From the NCBI RefSeq assembly GCF_000364165.2, contig NZ_CP097810.1, forward strand, positions 620,001-684,000: a stretch of 64,000 nucleotides of DNA. The letters run 5' to 3'. The translations under genes were made by a program, and so were the position numbers. This stretch comes from Clostridium sp. MD294. GTDB taxonomy: Bacteria > Bacillota > Clostridia > Lachnospirales > Anaerotignaceae. The notes beneath the pieces were generated by a model. That model was not told the DNA's origin. It saw only the letters and a list, made by a program, of their open reading frames with translations, and made no database searches. Shown one piece after another: positions 1 through 9,800 of this stretch; position 1 is the first letter of the stretch, and each line of letters starts with the position of its first letter.

Positions 1-872
1 TGTGTTTTTGCACCAATAACATTAACTTCTATAAATTTTGTAGCACCTTCTCCATCTCTTACTAAATCCTTTGCTAATTTTGTATTTACAGTATGGAGTG
101 CATTTTTAAATGCTTCATAATCTGCATTTTTTTCTGTAATTTCAGTATTTCCTGCCATACCATTCGCAAGTACAATTACTGTATCATTTGTGCTAGTATC
201 TCCATCTACAGAAACCATATTATACGTTGTTTGTATACTTTGTTTTAATATTTCATCAAGCAATTCTCTTTTGATACATACATCGCTTGTAATAAAAGCC
301 AACATTGTAGCCATATTAGGGTGTATCATACCGCTGCCTTTTGCCATACCACCTATTGTTACTGTTTTTCCTCCAATTTCTAATTGTACTGCTATTTCTT
401 TAGAATAGGTATCTGTTGTCATAATACCTTCTGCTGCCAAATGCCCATGCTCTAATGTTTCTCCTAATTTTGGAAAAAGCATAGCAATACCATTTTTTAC
501 TTTTTCAATAGGAAATGTTGTACCAATAACACCTGTAGATGCTGTTAATATTTGTTCTTGTCCCACATTTAAACAGTTTGCTAATGTTTCAGCCATTTCT
601 TGATTTGCCTTTTCTCCTTCTATTCCTGTACAAGCATTAGCGTTACCACTATTGATTACAATGCCTTTTATATATTGTTTCTGCTCCATAATTTCCATAT
701 TACGCAATACAGAAGTTGCCTTTACTACATTTGTTGTAAAAGCTCCTGCTGCTGTTGCTGGTACATCACTTATCAATATTGCCATATCTTTACTATCTTG
801 TTTAATGCCTACTGCACCGCCTATTGCCTTATATCCCTTTGCTGCGGTAACACCGCCTTGTATTTCATTCAT
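1..872 (-). CDS. argJ: second ArgJ-type glutamate N-acetyltransferase (3' end outside window)
   Basis: Reading leftward from the ATG at 872 (GGAGG 7-10 nt upstream) the frame stays open to the window edge, about 290 codons. It encodes an ArgJ family protein, the bifunctional ornithine acetyltransferase/N-acetylglutamate synthase of the cyclic arginine pathway. Visible family motifs are NSGNANACTG near residue 70, the autocleavage site GIMTTDT (the second Thr becomes the beta-chain nucleophile), MAKGSGMIHPNMAT and NDTVIVLANG. It is clearly homologous to the complete argJ at 1304-2530 but diverged, so it is a paralogue and not a fresh duplication. It is the fourth gene of the argC operon seen here, 22 nt after the small membrane protein gene. 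The family assignment is secure. Whether both copies are active is unknown. Confidence 0.9.
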   Translation of the reverse strand, partial: MNEIQGGVTAAKGYKAIGGAVGIKQDSKDMAILISDVPATAAGAFTTNVVKATSVLRNMEIMEQKQYIKGIVINSGNANACTGIEGEKANQEMAETLANCLNVGQEQILTASTGVIGTTFPIEKVKNGIAMLFPKLGETLEHGHLAAEGIMTTDTYSKEIAVQLEIGGKTVTIGGMAKGSGMIHPNMATMLAFITSDVCIKRELLDEILKQSIQTTYNMVSVDGDTSTNDTVIVLANGMAGNTEITEKNADYEAFKNALHTVNTKLAKDLVRDGEGATKFIEVNVIGAKT

Positions 873-894
873 TGTTATTTCCTCCTTTTATCTT

Positions 895-1287
895 TCAAAT
901 ATTTCTATTTTCTAGTAGTAAACACAATATCACTATTGCTACAATAATTTGCAATATCACTACCAATTCAAACCACGAAATTGCTGACTGAAATAAATAT
1001 AGTATACCTATACATAATAACGAACAAATAATTTGTAATATCATTGCAATAACTACTAATATTGTTTTTTTCAGTATCATTGATAATAACAACAATACTA
1101 AAATATGAATTAACACTATAACATAAGGTATTAACAATATTAAAACAAAAAGAGAAGCAAACCCTGCAAAAGACATATATTTATTTGCTTCATATAATAT
1201 AAATGCTACACCAACAATAATAATGTTATGGAGTAAAAAATCAATGCCAAAAAAATATTTTATATATTCTATATTTTGTTTTTGCAT
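895..1287 (-). CDS. small integral membrane protein between the two argJ genes
   Basis: A 130-residue, very hydrophobic protein with about four predicted membrane segments (roughly residues 15-33, 40-65, 68-97 and 104-126) and a short charged N-terminus. I recognise no family. AGAGG lies 7 nt upstream of the ATG. The gene starts 16 nt after argJ and ends 22 nt before the second argJ, so it is almost certainly co-transcribed in the arginine operon. A transport or accessory role is only guilt by association. Confidence 0.7.
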   Translation of the reverse strand: MQKQNIEYIKYFFGIDFLLHNIIIVGVAFILYEANKYMSFAGFASLFVLILLIPYVIVLIHILVLLLLSMILKKTILVVIAMILQIICSLLCIGILYLFQSAISWFELVVILQIIVAIVILCLLLENRNI

Positions 1288-1303
1288 TATTAAACCTCTT
1301 TAA

Positions 1304-2530
1304 TTATGTTCTCAAACGGTACTCTCCATTTATTCTAATATATTCGTGTCCCAAATCGCAGCCCCAAGCAATTGCCTCTTCTACACCATCATACAAAGTA
1401 ATGTGTATAATAATATCTCTTTCCGCAAGTATTTCAAGTGCTTTTGCTTCATCAAATGAAATAGGTTTTCCTTGCTCCATGAGTGCCAAATATCCCTTTT
1501 CATTTTGAAATGCAATATCTACTCTCTCTGGATTGAAAAATCCTCCAGAACCACCCATTGCTGCCAATACACGACCCCAATTCGCATCTTCTCCATACAT
1601 AGCTGTTTTAACTAAATTATCATTAATAATTGCTTTGGCTAATTTTCGAGCATCTTGTTTTGTTTTAGCTCCTGTTACTACTGCTGCAATGAGTTTACTT
1701 GCTCCTTCTCCATCATGTATTACTTGTATTGCTAATTTTTGATTAATATACAATATCGCATCTTTAAATTTTTTATAATCTTCACTATCTTCTGTAAAAG
1801 GCTCATTTTCAGCCATACCATTTGCCAAAAGCAATGCCATATCATTCGTACTTACTGCACCATCTACAGAAATCATATTATAAGTAATCTCTACAGCATC
1901 TGAAAGTGCTTTTTGAAGCAACTTCTGAGAAATTACAGCATCTGTTGCTATAAATGCCAACACAGTAGCCATATTAGGGTGTATCATACCGCTACCCTTT
2001 GCCATAGCACCTATTGTTACTGTTTTTCCTCCTAGTTCTAACTCTACAGCGACTTCTTTTAAAAAAGTATCTGTTGTAATAATACCTGATGCTGCTTCTT
2101 TAGCACTTTGTCTGTCTTTTTTTAGTTGAGGTGTTATTTTTTGAATACCCTGTTCAATTATATTAATAGGCATTTGTTTTCCTATAATGCCTGTTGCTGC
2201 AGTCAATACTTCCTCTGAGCTAATTTGAAGCACTTTGGCATAAACATCAGCCATTTTTTGGTTGTCTAATATTCCCTGTTCTCCTGTACAAGCATTAGCA
2301 TTGCCACTAATTGTAACAAGACCTTTTATTTTTTTGTTGCTTTTTATCATTTGTTCATTTCTTATTACAGGAGCTGCTCTGACAACATTTTGAGTAAACA
2401 TACCAGCAGCAACGGCTGGCTTTTCACTATATAAAAGAGATAAATCTTTTTTAATTTTCTTAATGCCTATATGTGCTCCTGCCGCTAAAAATCCTTTTGC
2501 TGCTGTAATGCCTCCATCAATAATTCTCAT
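1304..2530 (-). CDS. argJ: bifunctional ornithine acetyltransferase / N-acetylglutamate synthase ArgJ
   Basis: A 408-residue full-length ArgJ. The family transfers the acetyl group from N-acetylornithine to glutamate, closing the acetyl cycle of arginine synthesis. Many members also use acetyl-CoA. Motifs seen: SGNANACTG near residue 75, the self-cleavage site GIITTDT near residues 149-155, MAKGSGMIHPNMAT, and the C-terminal NWGRVLAAMGGSG. It lies 19 nt after argC with GGAGG before the ATG, which supports this start. The strange feature is a second argJ two genes downstream. Sequence alone does not show which copy is monofunctional or bifunctional. Confidence 0.95.
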   Translation of the reverse strand: MRIIDGGITAAKGFLAAGAHIGIKKIKKDLSLLYSEKPAVAAGMFTQNVVRAAPVIRNEQMIKSNKKIKGLVTISGNANACTGEQGILDNQKMADVYAKVLQISSEEVLTAATGIIGKQMPINIIEQGIQKITPQLKKDRQSAKEAASGIITTDTFLKEVAVELELGGKTVTIGAMAKGSGMIHPNMATVLAFIATDAVISQKLLQKALSDAVEITYNMISVDGAVSTNDMALLLANGMAENEPFTEDSEDYKKFKDAILYINQKLAIQVIHDGEGASKLIAAVVTGAKTKQDARKLAKAIINDNLVKTAMYGEDANWGRVLAAMGGSGGFFNPERVDIAFQNEKGYLALMEQGKPISFDEAKALEILAERDIIIHITLYDGVEEAIAWGCDLGHEYIRINGEYRLRT

Positions 2531-2549
2531 AATTGCTCCTCCCTTTTAT

Positions 2550-3593
2550 TTATGCTGGAAAAATAGGTGCTTGACAAAGTCCAGTATCTTCTTTTAATCC
2601 AAATACAATATTCATATTTTGTATTGCTTGTCCTGCTGCTCCTTTTACCAAATTATCAATCGCACCTATTACTATAATTCTTTTTGTTCTCTCATCTACT
2701 GTAAAACCAATGTCTACAAAATTAGAACCTTTTACCCATCTTGTTTCTGGAAAAACACCTTGTTTTGTTATTCTAACAAAATGTTCTTTTGCATACCACT
2801 TTTCATATGCCTTTCTGACATCTTGTTCTGTTACATATTGTTTTAATGTTGCATAGCAAGTTGCTAATATTCCTCTATTCATAGGAGTTAAATGTGGTGT
2901 AAATGAAAGTGTTATTTTTTCTTTCGCAATATAAGAAAGTTGTTCTTCAATTTCTGGTGTATGTCTATGAGAAGCTATTTTATATGCTTTCATATTTTCA
3001 TTTGCTTCACAATATAAACTGCCTGTGACAAGCCCTCTACCTGCTCCACTAACACCAGATTTTGCATCTATAATAATGCTTTTATTGTCTATCAATTTCT
3101 CTGCCAAAAGCGGTATCAATGACAATATACTACAAGTAGTATAACAGCCTGGATTTGCAATCAATTTTGCCCCTTTAATTTTTTCTCTGTTTATTTCACA
3201 AAGTCCATATACTGCTTGTTTTAAAAGCTGTTTTCCCTCATGAGGCAAATCATACCATTTTTCATAATCATTTACATCTTGCAATCTAAAATCAGCACCA
3301 AAATCAATAATAACTGTTTTTTGTAATATTTGCTCTGTTACTTTTTTTGCAGCTACACCATGAGGCAATGCTAAAAATACCACATCACACTCCTCTGCCA
3401 TTTTTTCAATATCTTCTTCTTCACAAACCAATGTATTAATTTCTCTGTAATTTTCATACACTTCATTAAATTCTTTTCCAATATATCTTTGAGAAGTAAG
3501 TGTTTTTAATTCCACATTAGGGTGTTGCATTAACAATCTTACTAATTCATTTCCCGCATATCCTGTTGCACCAATTACGCCTGCTTTTATCAT
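2550..3593 (-). CDS. argC: N-acetyl-gamma-glutamyl-phosphate reductase ArgC
   Basis: A 347-residue NADPH-dependent reductase of the third step of arginine synthesis. The N-terminal Rossmann motif is GATGYAGNELVRLL. The catalytic cysteine sits in ANPGCYTT near residue 150, and the substrate-site histidine in SHRHTPEIEEQ near residue 208. Length is normal for the family. It is the first gene of the operon, preceded by a good sigma-A promoter with ARG-box-like repeats, and is followed closely by argJ. The remaining genes (argB, argD, argF) presumably lie left of the window. Confidence 0.95.
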   Translation of the reverse strand: MIKAGVIGATGYAGNELVRLLMQHPNVELKTLTSQRYIGKEFNEVYENYREINTLVCEEEDIEKMAEECDVVFLALPHGVAAKKVTEQILQKTVIIDFGADFRLQDVNDYEKWYDLPHEGKQLLKQAVYGLCEINREKIKGAKLIANPGCYTTCSILSLIPLLAEKLIDNKSIIIDAKSGVSGAGRGLVTGSLYCEANENMKAYKIASHRHTPEIEEQLSYIAKEKITLSFTPHLTPMNRGILATCYATLKQYVTEQDVRKAYEKWYAKEHFVRITKQGVFPETRWVKGSNFVDIGFTVDERTKRIIVIGAIDNLVKGAAGQAIQNMNIVFGLKEDTGLCQAPIFPA

Positions 3594-3615
3594 AAATCAT
3601 TCCTCCGTTCTATAA

Positions 3616-3650
3616 TGTTTAATTATACATAAGTTGTTATAATTATGCAA
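3616..3650 (-). promoter_or_regulatory. argC promoter overlapped by two ARG-box-like repeats
   Basis: On the minus strand TTGCAT (3645-3650), 17 bp, TATAAT (3622-3627) forms a sigma-A promoter. Two similar motifs overlap it: TGCATAATTATAACA (3635-3649) and TGTATAATTAAACA (3616-3629), about 20 bp apart, or two helical turns. They resemble the AT-rich half-palindromes bound by ArgR/AhrC in pairs. The promoter is well supported. The operator role is inference. Confidence 0.6.
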
Positions 3651-3832
3651 GTAAAAACATTTAAAAATCATAATTTTATATTTTATACTATTATAAGTTA
3701 TATTGTATTTATACATATCATATGAATAAATATAATATCAGTAAATATCACTATTTATTTTACTACATTTTATTGTTGTAATATTTGCCAAAGTATTTAT
3801 TTTGTTATACAAAATTTTAGCAATATCTATAA

Positions 3833-3865
3833 AAAACCCCCTGTATTTTTTACAGAGGGTTTTCA
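3833..3865 (-). terminator. terminator of the SLH surface-protein gene
   Basis: Stem CCCTCTGTA / TACAGGGGG (minus sense) around a short A-rich loop, followed by TTTTTT. It lies just past the surface-protein stop codon. The A-run on the other side means it could also stop transcription in the opposite direction. Confidence 0.8.
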
Positions 3866-3874
3866 TTATATTAT

Positions 3875-6800
3875 TTAGTTTGATACTCTAATATCTTTTG
3901 TACATACCATTCTTTCACCAGAAGAAGTATATACAATTGCTCTAACTGTTACTGTACCTGTATTTGTTGCTCTTAAACGATTGTTATTTACAATTTTTGC
4001 ATCTGTACCACCATCATATGCAATCTCCCAATCTACATCAGTATATTGTTGTCTTGTAGATTTTGAAACTGCCCTCAAAGGAAGACTAATTCCTTTTTTA
4101 CATTCTCCAGAAAATTCTATACTTACATCTGCATTAGATATTGTACTATCTAATTTTCTTTCATTTTCTGTATATGTCGTTGTTTTTGATGATGTGCCAC
4201 CACCCGCTGAATTTGTTGATGAAGTACCTACTTCTGTTGTACCTACAGACACTACCTGTCTTGTTGATGACTGTATTGTATTAGCAGGCATTTGTTGTGT
4301 TGGTGTAGTTGTACTTGTATTAGGTGTTGTAGTATTTGGCACATTTGTAGTTGTACTTTGTGGAGAAACCTGTATTGTAACTTGTTTTACAAAATCAACG
4401 CCTTCTCCACTACCATCTTTTACAACTGCTGATACTGTAAATGTACCAGAAACATTTGTTCCTAATGTCAATTTATTTGTTGTGTTATTCAATACACCAA
4501 TCTTTCCAGATGGTATCATATTAACGCCTCCTGCTGCAGCAGTTGCAATAGGAGAACCTTTTTCTACACTCCATTTTACCGTTTTATTTGTAGCATTCTC
4601 TGGGAATACTTTTACTCCTGTATGCACTGAAACACCATTTACAGATGTAATACTATCTGCCAAATCCAATATAGTCTGTCTACTCTTGTCGCTTGTAACG
4701 GCATAGCCTCCTGCGATAGGCTGCAATCCTGCTATATCATCAAAACTAATGTCTGTTACTGCAACAAAACCATTTTCATCTGGAACACCTGTTGTTATTT
4801 GGTTGTTTGTATTGCTTCCAGTGCTTGGTAATTTGTTTGTATTGTTTGTTGCTTGATTTGTGTTATTTTCAGTGCTTGGTAATTGGTTTGTGTTGTTTTC
4901 ATTGTTCACTGTTTCGTTTTTGTTTGTTTGTTCTGTATTGCTTTCCTCTGGAGTTGTTGTAGCATTAGAAGCTGGTGGTTTTTGTTGTGTACTTTGTTCT
5001 GTTGATGGTGTTGTCGTTCCAGTTCCTGGTGACTTTACTGGATCTGTTTTTTCTATTGTAATTGTTAAATGTGCAATAAAAGCTTGATTTTCTGCAGTAC
5101 CACCTTCTATTGTTGCTGTTAACACAACATCTCCACCTGGATTACCAGTTGTAGGATCATTTTTCAATATTTCTAAATTATGTTGATTATTAAAATTAAC
5201 ATAATTACGCAATTCATCAGGGACTGCTACAGACCACTGTATACTTGCATTTGTACTAGCATCTGCAGGTAATTTTTTTGCTTTAGATAAAGCAATTTGC
5301 ACTCTATCGTTTGCATAGTCATTTTTGCTTATTGTATACTTATATTCTGTAGAACCAGCAGGGTCAGGTTGTAAATCTCCCATTACTGTTTCCGAAAAAT
5401 CTATACCTGTTACTGGTATTACAGGTTGTTTAATTTCTATACCAACTGTATTACTATTAGTAGCTGCAACATTGCCACTCGAAGTTAATTCACCATTTTT
5501 CCAAGAAGCAATAAAATAGATTTTTCCATTAGTATCTGTTGATAAATCATCTGGTATTGTATACGAGTAGCGACCATCATCTTCTTTTGTAGCATTAATA
5601 GAAGCTGCACCAGTTCCATTTGCATTTGCTCCCATTAACCACAATATTTTATCATCTCCTGTATAAGCATGATAAGTTGCATTTACAGGATCTACTTTAC
5701 CAGGAACTAAATAAACAGTATCTCCTGGTTTTGCATTATCAATAACTGTACCGCCTTCGTTCATTATATCAAAACCAGATTTAGCCTTCTGAATTGGAAC
5801 AAATGTATTAGTAATATCAAATGTCGTTTCTCCTCTGCTTGTTGTTGCAGTTACAGTAAATTTTTTATCTGGGTTTCCTTTTGTTACTAATACCTGACCA
5901 TCTGTTTTATCTATTTCTGCAATAGTTTTATCTGATGTACTAATACTCCAGTCAATATTTGTACCATTATCCAATTTAGATGGTAATGTTACTTTATCCG
6001 CTCCTTTAATAGTATATACACCATTAGTAAGTGAAATCGTTTGTTCATTATCTGTTGTTCTTGGGAAGTCAACTGCTTGTGCTTTACACTCCACGCTAAT
6101 TGTATTAGAAATACTTTTATTATCTGTAGGAGTATTATCCACATTTTTGTCATATGTTGCAATTGCTCTAAAATAAACTGCTTTTCCCTTATAGTTGTCA
6201 CTAGTATTTAAGTCTTCTTGTTGTACTTTATATCCTACACGATAAGTACCTTCATCATCTGGAGACTCTATATCGTCCCCATTTCCATCTACATCTGTCA
6301 AAAAGCCACTAATATCTTCCCAATCAGTTTCTTTTGGTTTTTCTTTATATGTTTTTTGCCAGCCTGTTATTGCTGTATATGGTGTTTTATCAGCATTTGT
6401 TACCTGTGCAGAAAGTATAATAATATCATCTTTATCTGTTCCATTATCTACATTTGCCTTATTCATAGTAACTGTAGGTGCTACTACTCTAACTGTTACT
6501 GTGATTTGTTCATCTGTTTCTGCATTAAACAAATCAAAATCTTCATCTTTTCCCATACCATTTTTAATATATGGCCTTAATACAATTTGTCCGGGATAAC
6601 CCGTTGTAACAATTTTAGTATTTGCACCATTTTTGCCTGCTTGTATTGTTGCAGTTTTTATATCTTCATTAGCACGTGTATCACTCTTAATTTTCCATTC
6701 TATTTGCTGATACGTTGCATTTTCAGGTAAAATTTCTATATTTTTTGTAATTGCTTCTGTATCTAAATCTACCTCTTGTATACCAGTTATTTCTACTCCA

Positions 6801-9800
6801 TTTGTTTTTAGGTCATTAGAAATCATAATTTGTTTAACTGGTATTATTTGAGTACCTATAAATTGGATAGTAAATACCTTTTTATAATCTCTCATTTTTC
6901 CATATCCATTTGGTATGGTTGCCTCAATTTTTACCTCTCCTGTAGGTGTTGCCATCGTTTTCTCAGTAATACTGTCGCCTTCCTTATATACTTGCTTTAC
7001 AACTAATGTAGGTACTGTTCCGCCATTTCCTGTTTTTGTATCATCAATTCCTACATAAAGGCTTTGTTGACCGTCTACTTTATCAATTTTTTCACTACCT
7101 GGTACTACTTTCCACTGAATATTTTGTCTGTCATTTGCTGCTGTTGCTTGTGATGGCACATAAGTAAAGTTTTGTGGTGACAATATATACTGATTACTTT
7201 GACAATACAGTTGATCAGAGTTAGAAAGCATCAATCCTGGATTTTCTGACAAAGGTACATCAACATGTAACTCTATGACATCTGACTGATAAACTGGTGC
7301 ACTAACATTTGATTCCTTACTTGTATCATATACCTGCACTCTCAACATTACCGCATGACCATCATTTTCTGTTGTTTTTAATATGCCTAATGTACTATTT
7401 TCTCCCTGTGTCAAAGTAATGTTCATATCTGTGGTAGTATTTACAATAGCCCATTTTGTTTTTAAAAATTCCTCATTAGGGTCATCTGTTTTCAATTCTG
7501 ACATAATTAATTGTATTGTTTCTCCTGCAATACAATAATACCTTCCAGTAGTATCATTATGTGTTAATTGGTTTCCATCTAAATCTGTGAGCAATGTAGT
7601 TACTTCATATTTATAACCACTTGGTTTTATAGCTGGTGTATCATCATCACCTGAACTAATACTAGTTTCATTTTTACCTGCTCCTGCTTTAAATGTCGCT
7701 GTAATGGTATGATTTTTTATCACATTTTTAAATGTATATTTTACTTTGTTATAAATTCCTTCACTTTCGCTTATTTTTCTCAAGCTTTTTTCTTCTGCTG
7801 TACCTGCATCAATAGTAATGTCATCAATATGATAACCAGGATCTGCTGTAAATGTAACAGAGCCGTCTTCTCCCTCTTTTACTTTAATCACATCATTATC
7901 AACGCGTCCACCTGTACCATTTACTATTGTAGAAATGATGTACCCATCTTCAGATGGTTTATTATTATCGTCGCCGCCATTATTTGTACCATTGCTTGCA
8001 CTACCAGAGCCATCTGCACCTGCTCCTTCTGCAAATGACACTATAATTTCATGATTTGCTTTGACATTATTGAATGTATAAGTAAATCCACTATAAGATT
8101 TACCACCTAAATCCAACTCTTTACCATCTACTACTATCGCTGCTACATGATATGCACTATTTGGTGTAATGCGATATTCTTTAGAAGAACCATTTGCTAC
8201 AGTTTGCTCTCCCAATGGTGAAATACTACCATAACCGCTGGAATTTGCAGCTATAGAAGATTTTATAGTATAATTTGCAGCAGCACCATCATCTCCTACA
8301 TCACCTGTTTCGCCTATTGTAATGCCTGAACTAATTGTATTATTTTGGTTTGTCAAAAGTTTATCTATACTACCTGTACCCTCTATTTTTACAGGAGAAC
8401 GTGCTGTTAATGTGCCAAACTTTCCGCCGTCCATTGTAATACTAACATCTGTCAAACCAGAAGCGATTTCTCCATTTGTTATTGTTTTACTTCCTCTCAG
8501 CTGTATATTATTATTATAATTTACAACTAATTTTTCTGCTTCTGCTTCCATTCTAAACGCTTTTGACAATGCTTTATTTAGTGTAACAGTATTTAACTTT
8601 TTATTAGACTCAAGTATAGTATCTCCTGTTACAAATATATTTCCTTTTACAGAAGTATCTCCTCTTAATTTAATTGCTACCGCTTCGTCATATCTTCCAC
8701 TTGTATTTTTTCTGGAATAAATATGTCCTTGCAATGTACAATCTTCAAATATAACAGAGCTATCTCCTCCGCCTTCTACATATACATCGCCTTTTACTGT
8801 AACATCTTCTATCCTAATAGTGCTATCTCCTGCCGCACTTGTTACAATCAAGTCATCATGTGCTGTCAAATCTGTTACTGTAACATCTTCTGCTGCAATT
8901 CTAACTCTATCATAATCTTCTCCATCGCCGTCAAAATCTTCATCATCATCGTCAATAGTCAGATTTTCATAATCGTCATCATCGTCGTCTTCATCTGTAT
9001 AGCTAAAGTTTGGCTTTTTAGCACCATCTTGTTGTATTAATCTTCTAGGTTCAATCTCAGAACGAACACCAGAAACATATACTGTCATAGTATCAATTTT
9101 TCCTTTACCAGAAATACGTACTTTATCATATATCTGCATCTCTGATACTTCTGAGTCTTCTCCTAATTTAATTTTTGCTTTATCTGCATTTTTTGTTATT
9201 TCAAACAAATCTATATTTGCATTAGCATACAATTTTACATCTACATCTGCATCTAATGTCAATGTATCTACATCTGCGTCAATGATAACTTCTGATACAC
9301 TATCATCATCTATTAAAACATTTTTATATCCTTTGCCATCAATACGACCTGACTGTTCAAAATATACTTCTTCTACATCAGAACTACCATTATTTTTTAG
9401 CACAGCATTGGATTTATCCATTACTACTTTTGTAATATTACAGTTTTCTAATGTAATAGTACTTCCACCTTCTACATACAATGTTCCTTTTATTCTAACA
9501 TTTTTTAATGTGACATTTTGGCTTCCAACACTGCGAGGTATTAACAAATCTCCTGTTAATGTTCTGTTTTCCATTCTTGTACCTTCTAAAACAGTAGCAT
9601 TTACATAATTATCATATGTACTGTTAGAACGAGAAGTAGTATTAGTATTTATATTTGAACTTGTATTAGAACCAGATATTGATGATGTATTATTATTTGT
9701 GCTTGTGTTCATATTATAATTGTTGTTAGTAATTGTACCTGTATTACCAAAACGATTAGAATTATTTGCTACTTTTTGCAATGCTGCTACTGCTTCTGCT

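Noticed and set aside
600..947. Cys-rich plus-strand frame over the argJ paralogue
   Set aside because: It is antisense to a clear ArgJ coding sequence.
3981..4706. 241-residue plus-strand frame inside the SLH gene, with other antisense frames to 10342
   Set aside because: Antisense shadows of a long low-GC gene; no ribosome sites or recognisable domains.
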